From positions 1 through 38,721 of the forward strand of contig CAKVOK010000033.1 in NCBI GenBank assembly GCA_934792465.1: DNA of 38,721 nt, written 5' to 3'. Source of the stretch: an uncultured Clostridia bacterium (GTDB taxonomy: Bacteria > Bacillota > Clostridia > RUG12999). Shown piece after piece: positions 7,014 to 14,514 of the stretch. Position 1 is the first letter of the stretch, and every line of letters starts with the position of its first letter. Under the pieces are notes generated by a model. That model was given only the letters and a program-made list of their open reading frames with translations, did no database searches and was not told the origin of the DNA. The translations under genes and the position numbers were made by a program.

Positions 7014-7042
7014 ATTTTATCACAATGCAAAAATTTTGTCAA
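7014..7042 (-). promoter_or_regulatory. Sigma-A promoter of the 2-oxoacid oxidoreductase operon
   Basis: On the minus strand, TTGACA (7037-7042) and TAAAAT (7014-7019) are spaced by 17 bases. The predicted start near 7007 gives a leader RNA of about 200 bases containing the leader ORF and terminator. The rest of the gap up to 7159 is AT-rich, with no other feature seen. Confidence 0.75.
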
Positions 7043-7159
7043 TAGAATTTATTAACAGATTAAGTCCTTTTATGGATAAAAATTAATGAAATCGGATACA
7101 ATTAACGATTTTTGAATAAAAAAATTAAAAAATAATGTTTTTTGCTGTGAAAATTTCAA

Positions 7160-7966
7160 CTATATTCCGCAGTTTTTCTTGTATTTCACCGGCGACATAC
7201 CGTATTTTGCGGAAAATTTCCTCGAAAAATAGAATTGGTCGCAGAAACCCAATTTATCGCTTATTTCTTTAATGCTTGCATTCTGATTTTTCAGTTCGCG
7301 CTCCGCACGGAACATTATCCGGTCGTCTATATATCTGCCGAGAGATACACCGGTGTCCTCCCTGAACTGCTTTTGAAGCTTGCTCAGTGAGATGAAAAGC
7401 GATTTTGAAACCTCCTCGGCGGTAAGCGAAGCGGACAGGTTTTTTTCTATATATTTAATGGCTTTGAGTGTTATATCGGAATATATATTTATTTTTCCGA
7501 ATTCTTCATTTCTGTTTTCCGTGCATTCGGCGACTATTTCGTAAAGCAGGCATTTCAGCTTTATCGTGCTTATCACATCACGATTGTTAAAAAGTTCAAC
7601 GCATTTTTTGATGAAATTTTCTTTGTTTTCAATTACAATACATTCGGAAAAGGCATTGAAAATATCGTAATTATTTTGACCGGGTATGCTGATATGAACA
7701 TACAGTTTTTCGAGGTAATCCTCGCAGCTGTATGCAAATTCAAGTCCTGCCGGTATTATATATATGTTGTTCGGCTGCAGACGGACAACGGTATTTTTGT
7801 ATTTTATATACCCCGTTCCGCCGGTTATCATATAGATTCTCGTATATCCGGAACACATATATTCGCAGTTCCATTCGCTGCCCGTTTTTACATATGCGAG
7901 CTCGTAGAGGTTTATATTCATGCTGTTGAACGCTTTCGACATCAGAGAATTATGTTTAATATCCAT
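7160..7966 (-). CDS. AraC-family transcriptional regulator
   Basis: This protein of about 268 residues has an N-terminal cupin-like sensor half (VVRLQPNNIYIIPAG) and a C-terminal AraC double helix-turn-helix. The latter includes LTAEEVSKSLFISLSKLQKQF and the family end IKEISDKLGFCDQFYFSRKF and KYGMSPVKYKK. The ATG at 7966 is chosen over an in-frame GTG at 7993 because GAAAGG lies about 10 bases upstream. Regulators of this build usually respond to a sugar or surface-stress ligand. The gene is divergent from the 52-aa membrane protein gene and has no obvious partner, so the target is unknown. Confidence 0.88.
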   Translation of the reverse strand: MDIKHNSLMSKAFNSMNINLYELAYVKTGSEWNCEYMCSGYTRIYMITGGTGYIKYKNTVVRLQPNNIYIIPAGLEFAYSCEDYLEKLYVHISIPGQNNYDIFNAFSECIVIENKENFIKKCVELFNNRDVISTIKLKCLLYEIVAECTENRNEEFGKINIYSDITLKAIKYIEKNLSASLTAEEVSKSLFISLSKLQKQFREDTGVSLGRYIDDRIMFRAERELKNQNASIKEISDKLGFCDQFYFSRKFSAKYGMSPVKYKKNCGI

Positions 7967-8117
7967 TTTTTCACAGCCTTTCACATATATCACGATTTAA
8001 GTATTGATGACGAGTAACACATACGGGCAATGCGGAATACAATGTAATATAATAAAAACAATGTATAACGTGCTATGCCGGAGGTTTCGGCAAATAAAAA
8101 ATAAGGGTTGATACATA

Positions 8118-8276
8118 ATGTTTAAAAAATTCAAATGCAGCAAATTTTTTTACGGCATTGTCATGATAGCTGTCGGTATAGGCGTTATACTTTCATTGCT
8201 TCTGCCGACGCTTTGGACTATGTTTTTTCTTGCGTTGCTGCTCGTTTTGGCAGGTTTTTTGCTGATATGTCATTAA
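8118..8276 (+). CDS. Small two-helix membrane protein next to spoVM (52 aa)
   Basis: The ORF starts at ATG 8118 with AAGGG upstream. A basic head (MFKKFKCSKFF) is followed by two hydrophobic helices (about 12-29 and 33-50) split by L-P-T-L-W. It is too short for usual gene callers. It lies 70 bases before spoVM on the same strand. A role in sporulation is suggested only by that neighbour. The family is not recognised with certainty. Confidence 0.55.
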   Translation: MFKKFKCSKFFYGIVMIAVGIGVILSLLLPTLWTMFFLALLLVLAGFLLICH

Positions 8277-8293
8277 GCATGGTATTCTTATGC

Positions 8294-8339
8294 GTCCGCA
8301 GATAGGAATAGACCGATTTTAAAATGCGGACAGAAAGGA
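8294..8339 (+). promoter_or_regulatory. Stem-loop and 15-base leader motif before spoVM, shared with the gene at 17991-18350
   Basis: GTCCGCA (8294-8300) pairs with TGCGGAC (8325-8331) across a 24-base loop. The second arm runs directly into the ribosome site. The 15 bases TGCGGACAGAAAGGA (8325-8339) are identical to the leader of the BofC-like gene on the minus strand (18377 to 18363), where a 7-bp stem with a 24-base loop is also present. Confidence 0.5.
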
Positions 8340-8346
8340 AATTATC

Positions 8347-8415
8347 ATGAAAGTTGTTGTTGTAAAACCGTCAAAATTCATAAGCTCGATACTTAAGACA
8401 ATATTCAAAATCTGA
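8347..8415 (+). CDS. spoVM: SpoVM-like stage V sporulation peptide (22 aa)
   Basis: The ORF encodes 22 residues, M-K-V-V-V-V-K-P-S-K-F and then I-S-S-I-L-K-T-I-F-K-I, after AAAGGAA at a good distance. The pattern MKxxxxKxPKFxxxxxxxxF and the amphipathic helix match SpoVM. That peptide settles on the positively curved forespore membrane and anchors the SpoIVA basement layer of the spore coat; the proline early in the helix is a known family trait. A 13-bp terminator follows. The gene is normally missed by gene callers because of its size. It supports an endospore-forming host. Confidence 0.8.
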   Translation: MKVVVVKPSKFISSILKTIFKI

Positions 8416-8442
8416 GATGATAAAACCTCGGATTGTTTATGC

Positions 8443-8472
8443 AGGCTGAAAGCCGGAATCGGCTTTCGGCCT
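8443..8472 (+). terminator. Terminator after spoVM
   Basis: A 13-bp stem (8443-8455 with 8460-8472, one G-T pair, GAAT loop) is followed by TTGATTATTCTTT. It isolates spoVM from the MFS gene. Between it and the promoter at 8622 nothing else is seen. Confidence 0.75.
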
Positions 8473-8621
8473 TTGATTATTCTTTCAAGACCGCAAGGGT
8501 ACACCTGTTTTTTATTTCATTTATATTGTATCATGTTATTGCTGAAAAGTCAATATTTTTTAATAAAACTCATAACATTTGTCAAACGGGGAATTACGAA
8601 AAAGTTTCGCTGCGAAAACCA

Positions 8622-8650
8622 TTGACAAGCGTACCGGACTGCGGTATAAT
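8622..8650 (+). promoter_or_regulatory. Perfect-consensus sigma-A promoter for the MFS-deacetylase pair
   Basis: TTGACA (8622-8627), a 17-base spacer and TATAAT (8645-8650) lie 35 bases before the MFS start codon. All twelve bases match consensus. Confidence 0.85.
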
Positions 8651-8684
8651 ATTCTGCGGAATAAAATCCGAAAGGGGAAAAAAG

Positions 8685-9965
8685 ATGATTAATTACGATT
8701 CTGCGGAGTATAAAAGGTCGAGGGCGGCGTATATGGCGCAGTGCGCATTTGAATATTTTATATCAATTTTGGTGGCGGACGCATTTTTGGCAAAGCTTTT
8801 GTCGAGCATAGGTATAAACGATTCGCTTATAGGCATAATATCGTCGTTTATATCAATGGCATTTATATTTCAGCTTATATCAATTTTTCTTATGATGAGA
8901 AAAATAAATGTAAAGAAAATGATTATAACCTGCGATACGGTGAGCATAATGTTTTTTATGCTTTTGTATCTTGTGCCGTTTATTCCGGTAGGCGTCGGCA
9001 TAAAAACCGCTATAGTCACGGTCGGCGTGCTGGCGGCGTATTTTATGAAATATCTCATATATTCCATGTGCTACAAATGGGCAAATTCGTATGTCGAACC
9101 GCAAAAGCGGGCGAGATATTCGGCAACAAAGGAAATAATATCGCTTTTGAGCGGAATTGTTTTCACGGCAGCGGCAGGCTATGCCATAGATAAATATGAA
9201 AGCCTGGGCAATCTGAACGGCGGATTTTTGTTTCTTGCGGCAGCAATACTTATCTTGAATATATGCAACTTTGTTTCACTCATGATGATAGGCGGAAAGA
9301 GCGAAACTGCGGAGGAAGAACCTGTTGCGCTTGCGGACGTGATGAAGAATACGGTCGGCAACAGAAGTTTCAGAAACGTAATAATAATGACTGTTATGTG
9401 GAATGTGGCACAATACTTCACAATAGGTTTTTTGGGAATATTCAAGACAAAGGATTTAATGATTTCCGTTTTTGCCGTACAGGTTATAAATATGATTGCA
9501 AATTTTGCAAGAATGGCGGTTTCACGGCCGTTCGGAAAATATTCCGACAAAAAATCGTATGCGAAAGGCTTTAATCTTGCCATGATGATGGCAGCAGCCG
9601 CATTTTTTATAAATATATTTACGACAAATGCCACATGGTATTTGATTATAGCTTATACGGTGCTGTACAATTGCAGTCTGGCAGGCTCGAACCAAAATTC
9701 ATTTAATATTACATACAGCTACGTCAAATCGGAATATATAACGCAGGCGATGGCGATAAAGAACAGCATAGGCGGCGTGTGCGGATTTTTGGCGTCCGTT
9801 TTGGGCGGAAAAATCCTTGCTGTGGTACAGGCTAACAATAATATGATTTTCGGTATACATATTTACGGTCAGCAGCTGCTTTCCGCAGTATCGTGCGTAA
9901 TAACGCTTGCAGTTGTTGTCTTTATCCATAAGGTAATTGAAAAACAGAAAGTCACAATCAGATAG
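8685..9965 (+). CDS. MFS-type membrane transporter (426 aa)
   Basis: The start at ATG 8685 follows AAAGGGG and the promoter. An open frame extends further upstream but runs through the promoter and the spoVM terminator, so it is not used. About 12 hydrophobic segments are visible, with a long cytosolic middle loop around GGKSETAEEEPVALADV and a loop rich in basic and polar residues after the eighth helix (RPFGKYSDKKSYAKG), a common MFS layout. The substrate is unknown. The next gene, 12 bases on, encodes a NodB-type deacetylase, so sugar or glycan-fragment transport is possible, though this is inference. Confidence 0.75.
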   Translation: MINYDSAEYKRSRAAYMAQCAFEYFISILVADAFLAKLLSSIGINDSLIGIISSFISMAFIFQLISIFLMMRKINVKKMIITCDTVSIMFFMLLYLVPFIPVGVGIKTAIVTVGVLAAYFMKYLIYSMCYKWANSYVEPQKRARYSATKEIISLLSGIVFTAAAGYAIDKYESLGNLNGGFLFLAAAILILNICNFVSLMMIGGKSETAEEEPVALADVMKNTVGNRSFRNVIIMTVMWNVAQYFTIGFLGIFKTKDLMISVFAVQVINMIANFARMAVSRPFGKYSDKKSYAKGFNLAMMMAAAAFFINIFTTNATWYLIIAYTVLYNCSLAGSNQNSFNITYSYVKSEYITQAMAIKNSIGGVCGFLASVLGGKILAVVQANNNMIFGIHIYGQQLLSAVSCVITLAVVVFIHKVIEKQKVTIR

Positions 9966-9977
9966 GGGAGTGCGCCG

Positions 9978-10778
9978 ATGATAGAATTTAATGTGTTTCC
10001 GGGCGGAAAAAGAAGAATAGTAACTTTCAGCTATGACGACGGTCATTTTAATGATGAAAGGCTTATAGAAATGTTTGACAGATACGGCGTAAAAGCGACG
10101 TTTCATTTGAATGGGGAAAAGTACTTGGATAAAACGGATAATGAACTTGAAAAAGTCCGTGAGCTGTATAAAAATCATGAAATTTCATGCCATACGGTAC
10201 ACCACGGCAGACCGGAATTTATTCCGTCTGCGTCTTTCGCCGCAGAAGTGCTGGAGGACAGAAAAATTCTCGAACGGATAGCAGGATATCCTGTCTTGGG
10301 AATGTCTTATCCGAACGGGACATACAGTGCCGATACGCTGAATGTACTCAAAGCGTGCGGAATTATTTATTCGAGAACTACGAAATCAACAGGGAATTTC
10401 ACGATGCCGCAAGACTTTATCGAATGGCATCCGACGTGCCACCACCGTGACGCACTTGCTCTGTGCGATAAATTTCTTGAAGATATAGATTCGCCGTGGA
10501 CGCATCCGCTGTTTTATATATGGGGACACAGCCATGAATTGATGACGGAGGAAAGTTGGGAATATATCGAAAAAGTGATAAGCAAACTTGCTTTTAATCC
10601 GAAAATATGGTATGCTTCCAATATTGAAATCGTGCGGTATGCAGCGGCGCAAAACCGGCTCGAAATTTCCGCCGGCGAAACAATGTTTTTCAATCCGTCC
10701 GCAATTGATGTGTGGGTAGTTAAGAATAAAGAAACAATTTTGAAAATTCCTGCAGGAGAAAGAATAGCAGTGGGATAA
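9978..10778 (+). CDS. Polysaccharide deacetylase (NodB-like), probably cytoplasmic
   Basis: This 266-residue protein has NodB motif 1 as SYDDG (18-22), motif 2 as H72-T-V-H-H76, and a motif 3-like YPNG at 111-114. The aspartate and two histidines are the expected metal ligands. There is no signal peptide, so it probably works inside the cell on a small substrate such as an N-acetyl sugar or amide, unlike the secreted homologue at 22518. The C-terminal part contains IWGHSHE. It shares a transcript with the MFS transporter. Confidence 0.85.
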   Translation: MIEFNVFPGGKRRIVTFSYDDGHFNDERLIEMFDRYGVKATFHLNGEKYLDKTDNELEKVRELYKNHEISCHTVHHGRPEFIPSASFAAEVLEDRKILERIAGYPVLGMSYPNGTYSADTLNVLKACGIIYSRTTKSTGNFTMPQDFIEWHPTCHHRDALALCDKFLEDIDSPWTHPLFYIWGHSHELMTEESWEYIEKVISKLAFNPKIWYASNIEIVRYAAAQNRLEISAGETMFFNPSAIDVWVVKNKETILKIPAGERIAVG

Positions 10779-10798
10779 TTTTTGAACGGGGCAGTAGC

Positions 10799-11117
10799 AA
10801 AATGCGCAGACCGCATAAAGCAAGAAAATGCCGATATACCGGTATAAGTGAGAACACCCAAATGTACAAAATGAATTAAAACAGATGTTGAAATTCGTTC
10901 GAGAACGAATTTCTAAAATAAATATTGCTTTATGCTATGAACAAACTTCGCCACTCGATGTACTTATGTACACCTTCGGGTACCAAAAGCAAGGACGTAG
11001 CCTTGCTTTTGCTCAGTTTGTCCATTCTGCACTATTTTTCTAAAGCCCCAAAAGAGGGTGCTGCAAAACGAAATCGTTTTTCTACACCCTCTTTTGCTTT
11101 ATGCGTCTGTGCATTTT
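10799..11117. repeat. Hairpin-rich element bounded by imperfect inverted repeats (MITE-like or structured RNA)
   Basis: This gene-free stretch lies between the deacetylase and the DivIVA-like gene. Its left end (10799-10821, AAAATGCGCAGACCGCATAA and on) is the near-exact reverse complement of its right end (11096-11117), with one substitution and one indel. Inside are: a palindrome TATACCGGTATA (10835-10846); a 10-bp hairpin (10890-10899 with 10904-10913); a 7-bp pair (10941-10947 with 11015-11021) enclosing a 10-bp hairpin (10985-10994 with 11001-11010); and an 11-bp hairpin (11050-11060 with 11085-11095) containing an inner AAAACG/CGTTTT stem. No convincing ORF is inside. It may be a non-autonomous mobile repeat or a structured RNA, and it could also end both converging transcripts. 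Confidence 0.55.
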
Positions 11118-11131
11118 TCAACAGCCAACAA

Positions 11132-11740
11132 TTACGAAAGCTTGCGCTTGATGTCAATATTATTGAGTTTGCTTAAAATGGAACTCAAATCGGTTTTTTT
11201 GTTTTCGAGGTCTTTGCCGAAATTGTCACAGACTTTATGTAATGTTCCGCAAAGGCTGTCGATTTCGGAAACGTATTTTTCGATACGCTGTTTTTCGCAA
11301 TTGATTTTTTCTTCGTTTTCGGCTTTTTGACGTTTGTATTCGTCCTCGGACTGCTTCTTCAGATTGTTCGCAAAACGTTTTGCTTCCAGCATGACGTCAG
11401 CCAAATCATTTTGACCTTTTTCGTAATCAAGCTTTTCACCGTCAGCCTCCGAGAGCTTGGCGGTTAGCAATTCTATTTGCTTTTCAAGCTCGGCTTTTTC
11501 CGATTTAAGCCGGTTGTTTTCTTCCGAAAGAGAATTTATCTCGTCGGAAAGCTTGTTTGCCTCGCTTTTTGCGGAATTGCTTTCCGCTTCAAGCTGCGAG
11601 TGTTTTTCGAGCAGTGTTTTGTTTTCTTCGGAAAGCTTATCAATCCGCAGTTTCAGTTCGCAGCTTATTGTTTTGATATACTCAAGTACGCTGCTTTCGG
11701 TGTAGCCGAAAAGTCCTTTTTTTAAATTTAACTTTTCCAT
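11132..11740 (-). CDS. DivIVA-like coiled-coil protein (202 aa)
   Basis: The N-terminus KKGLFGYTESSVLEYIKTIS resembles the membrane-binding DivIVA head (usually FxxxxxGYxxxxVxxFL). A long heptad-rich coiled coil follows at about residues 30-165, dense in Glu, Lys and Leu. The segment ADVMLEAKRFANNLKKQ is typical of DivIVA and SepIVA proteins. Members localise to curved septal or polar membrane and recruit division, cell-wall or sporulation factors. It is shorter than average and may not be the main DivIVA of the cell. Start supported by GGAGGG. It is the last gene of the leftward run from 15186. Confidence 0.65.
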   Translation of the reverse strand: MEKLNLKKGLFGYTESSVLEYIKTISCELKLRIDKLSEENKTLLEKHSQLEAESNSAKSEANKLSDEINSLSEENNRLKSEKAELEKQIELLTAKLSEADGEKLDYEKGQNDLADVMLEAKRFANNLKKQSEDEYKRQKAENEEKINCEKQRIEKYVSEIDSLCGTLHKVCDNFGKDLENKKTDLSSILSKLNNIDIKRKLS

Positions 11741-11771
11741 AATGATTCCCTCCGTTCCGAATTTATTAATT

Positions 11772-12965
11772 TTATATAATGTCTGCCGACGTGTTCATAT
11801 ATTTAACGGCTGCCGAAAGAAGATTTCGGTCGTTCTCAAACGTGACGGTGTCAAACGCATTTTTGACGGAAATCCATTTCACTTCGGAAACCTCTTCCGG
11901 CTGCGGCTTTAAGCTGCCGCCCACAGGCGATGCCGTGAAATAGATAACGTCTTTCATAACGCCCTTTTTCGGCGAATACGTAACGATATACCGGAATCCC
12001 GTATCGAGAGATACTTCAAGGCCGGTTTCTTCAAAAATTTCACGTTTTGCCGTTTCTTCCTCGGTTTCGCTGCCCTCGACGTGTCCTTTCGGGAACGAAA
12101 AATGTCCCTGCTTTTTATGCTTGATTACAAGCACGAGACATTCGCCGTTTTCACGCTTGAATATTACCGCTCCGCACGATTTTTCGGTTTTCATGTCTGC
12201 CGCCTCCATTATGTCTATATTTCTCAGCAGCACCTTGCTGCCTCGCCATGTAAAAGCCCTGTCGGGGAATTTTCTTTTGAATTGTTTTGCCGAAAGTCCG
12301 TCTACCTCGCTTTTATAAAGGGATTGCTTTACGGCATTTTTAAATTCGGGAATATTTGTTGTTTCTATATTTTTATTCATGGGGCATATGTTTGAACATA
12401 TGTCACAGCCCCAAATCAAGCTGCCTTTTTTCAGAAATTCGGTTTCTTCGGCGGTAAGTTCGCCTTTCTTTTGGGAAATCTCCGAAATGCACCTGCTTTT
12501 GCAGTGTACCGCATCGGCAGGACATTTTTTTTCGCACAATCCGCATTGCAGACATTCGCCTTTAGGTTCTTTGTTTTCGTCAAGATATATTCCGCAGAAA
12601 ACAATCTCTCCTATGAATACGTAAGAACCGTATTTTTCATTTATTATAAGTCCGTTTCTGCCGAGAAAACCAAGCCCGGCGCAGTATGCCAGCCGCACCT
12701 CGTCATACGGTGAAACGTCTGTATGACAGGTATACGGAACACCGATAAAATCGCCTATTCTCGTCAAATATTTCTTTATTACAATATGATAGTCGCAGAC
12801 TGCGGCATACAAGGAAAGGTTTCCGCACGGAATCCCCGTGTAATACGGGAAGAGGAATACTGCGGCGCTGCCGTCCGGTGTGTTTGCAATACCGTAATAT
12901 TCAATATTCAGGCGTGAGCATATTTCATGCAGCTTTTCCGGGATTTTTTGATTATCTGCCGACAT
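11772..12965 (-). CDS. Fusion of QueG-like 4Fe-4S protein and Nudix hydrolase
   Basis: Residue numbers count from an in-frame TTG at 12971; ATG 12965 (residue 3) is preferred as start. Residues about 20-260 resemble epoxyqueuosine reductase: the GIAN start, RLAYCAGLGFLGRNGLII, a first cluster motif C140-x2-C143-x2-C146-x3-C150-P, RCIS at 160-163, and C189-x2-C192-x3-C196-P. Residues about 263-395 are a Nudix domain with a perfect box, G296-x5-E302-x7-R310-E311-I-F-E314-E315-T-G-L, similar to diadenosine tetraphosphate hydrolases. The QueG part is shorter than free QueG (about 380 aa) and lacks the C-terminal HEAT-like region. The gene overlaps the end of ung. No frameshift or stop divides the two domains. 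Whether the first half still makes queuosine is unknown. Confidence 0.85.
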   Translation of the reverse strand: MSADNQKIPEKLHEICSRLNIEYYGIANTPDGSAAVFLFPYYTGIPCGNLSLYAAVCDYHIVIKKYLTRIGDFIGVPYTCHTDVSPYDEVRLAYCAGLGFLGRNGLIINEKYGSYVFIGEIVFCGIYLDENKEPKGECLQCGLCEKKCPADAVHCKSRCISEISQKKGELTAEETEFLKKGSLIWGCDICSNICPMNKNIETTNIPEFKNAVKQSLYKSEVDGLSAKQFKRKFPDRAFTWRGSKVLLRNIDIMEAADMKTEKSCGAVIFKRENGECLVLVIKHKKQGHFSFPKGHVEGSETEEETAKREIFEETGLEVSLDTGFRYIVTYSPKKGVMKDVIYFTASPVGGSLKPQPEEVSEVKWISVKNAFDTVTFENDRNLLSAAVKYMNTSADII

Positions 12966-13626
12966 TTTCAATCTGCCAATCTATAGGAGAAATGCCTATT
13001 GAATTTAAAATTGCGTTTGTTTTTGAAAAATGGCGGCAGCCGAAAAAGCCTCTTGTTGCGGAAAGCGGGCTCGGGTGAACCGTGGAAAGCACATAATGCT
13101 GTTTGCCGGTTATAATCGACAGCTTTTCCTTGGCATTTGAACCCCAAAGCAGAAATATGACAGGCTTCTCTCTCGCATTAAGGCAGGCGATGACTCTGTC
13201 GGTGAAATGCTCCCAGCCTTTGTTTTTGTGGGAATTTGCTTCGCCCTCGCGCACCGTCAGTACGGTGTTCAAAAGCATAACGCCGTTTTGTGCCCATTTT
13301 GTCAGACAGCCGTTGTCGGGAATGTAGCAGCCGAGGTCTGAATTTAATTCCTTGAATATATTTTTCAGTGACGGCGGCTGAGGTATGCCGACACGCACGG
13401 AAAACGAAAGACCGTGCGCCTGTCCCTGTTCGTGATACGGGTCTTGCCCGACGATAAGCACCTTTACATCGTCATAGTCCGTATACCTTAAAGCATTGAA
13501 TACGTCCTCCTCCGGAGGAAAGACGTTGTGTGCGCTGCGTTCCCTGTCCAGGAACTCGCAAAGGCTTTTGTAATACGGTTTTTCAAATTCATCGCATAAA
13601 AGTTCGTCCCACTTGTTGTTAAACAT
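12952..13626 (-). CDS. ung: Uracil-DNA glycosylase
   Basis: This 224-residue family 1 enzyme is of normal length. The water-activating motif GQDPYH is at 60-65 (D62, Y64, H65), the uracil-stacking region PPSLKNIF at 84-91, and the minor-groove loop HPSPLSA at 184-190. It removes uracil from DNA, the first step of base excision repair. GGAGG lies 5 bases before the ATG. It follows the degV gene by 10 bases and overlaps the QueG-Nudix gene. Confidence 0.95.
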   Translation of the reverse strand: MFNNKWDELLCDEFEKPYYKSLCEFLDRERSAHNVFPPEEDVFNALRYTDYDDVKVLIVGQDPYHEQGQAHGLSFSVRVGIPQPPSLKNIFKELNSDLGCYIPDNGCLTKWAQNGVMLLNTVLTVREGEANSHKNKGWEHFTDRVIACLNAREKPVIFLLWGSNAKEKLSIITGKQHYVLSTVHPSPLSATRGFFGCRHFSKTNAILNSIGISPIDWQIENVGR

Positions 13627-13636
13627 AGTTCCTCCG

Positions 13637-14491
13637 TTATTTAAATAAAAGTATTCCGAATATTCCGGGTCCCGTGTGCAGTCCTATTACAGGACCTACA
13701 GCGGCTATCTGTGCATTTTCGATGTTGAAGTTTTCTTTGAGCGCCGCTTTGACCGCTTCAATATCGGCAGGGTCTGCCGCACCGTCGAAAATATAAACTT
13801 CTTTGGCATTTTCTATGCCGGCATCACGCACGAAAGACATGAGTTTCGGTATAACTTTTTTGCTTCCGCGTACCTTGTCAATAGCTGTAACGAGTCCGTC
13901 TTTGACGGAAAGAATGGGCTTTATATTCAAGATATCGCCGATGTTTGCGACCGTAGGCTTGATTCTGCCGCCTTTTTTCAGATATTTCAGAGTTGTTACA
14001 ACGAAGAAGTTGGCAGAATTTTCCGCAAGTTCGTTTACAGCTTTTAATATCTCTTCTTTGCTTGCACCCTCAGATGCAAGCTTGCCGGCCTCAACGGCAA
14101 GCCTGCCGTATATATATGCAAGAGAACCGGAAACGATTGTTATATCGGCGTTCGGATATTCTTCGAGAAGCATATTCTTTGCCAGGTTTGCGTTGTTGAA
14201 GGTTCCGCTTGCTTCCTGCGCAAGCGTGAAGCAGATGATTGTATCGTATCCGTCATCAAGTGCGCTACGGAATGCGGCTTCAAATTCCGGGACACGAATC
14301 TGCGATGTTGTCGGGATTTCGGCGATATTCGGAAGAAGCTCGTAAAACTCGGACGGCGTTATATCCGCATAGTCCTTGTATTCCTTGCCGTTGATGTATA
14401 AAGATACCGGTAAAAATCCTATGTTGTATTTTTCGAGAAGCTCCTGCGGAATATCTCCGGGGCTGTCTGCAAATATTTTTATGTTGCTCAT
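13637..14491 (-). CDS. DegV family fatty-acid-binding protein
   Basis: This 284-residue protein is the standard DegV length. It starts with IFADSPGDIPQELLEKYNI, has the TTSQIRVPEF segment corresponding to the usual TSQPS lipid-contact site, and then SGTFNNANLA and the LKYLKKGGRI motif that is nearly invariant in the family. DegV (FakB-type) proteins bind a single fatty acid and present it to FakA kinase for phospholipid synthesis. No fakA gene is nearby. AAAGGA precedes the start. Confidence 0.9.
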   Translation of the reverse strand: MSNIKIFADSPGDIPQELLEKYNIGFLPVSLYINGKEYKDYADITPSEFYELLPNIAEIPTTSQIRVPEFEAAFRSALDDGYDTIICFTLAQEASGTFNNANLAKNMLLEEYPNADITIVSGSLAYIYGRLAVEAGKLASEGASKEEILKAVNELAENSANFFVVTTLKYLKKGGRIKPTVANIGDILNIKPILSVKDGLVTAIDKVRGSKKVIPKLMSFVRDAGIENAKEVYIFDGAADPADIEAVKAALKENFNIENAQIAAVGPVIGLHTGPGIFGILLFK

Positions 14492-14514
14492 GCTGTTATT
14501 ATCCTTTCTTTGTT

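Noticed and set aside
6793..7042. T-box riboswitch in front of the oxidoreductase operon
   Set aside because: No T-box 14-nucleotide motif or specifier-like stem is seen. The leader ORF with its own ribosome site fits peptide-based attenuation better.
8031..8046. Sigma-E type -10 (AATACAAT) before the 52-aa membrane protein
   Set aside because: The -10 resembles the sporulation consensus, but no acceptable -35 was found at the right distance, so it is not listed.
8433..8684. Upstream extension of the MFS gene (open frame of 510 codons)
   Set aside because: The extension crosses the spoVM terminator and a perfect promoter. A strong ribosome site lies directly before ATG 8685.
10799..11117. 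CRISPR array
   Set aside because: The stems are different sequences with irregular spacing. There is no repeated direct unit and no cas gene.
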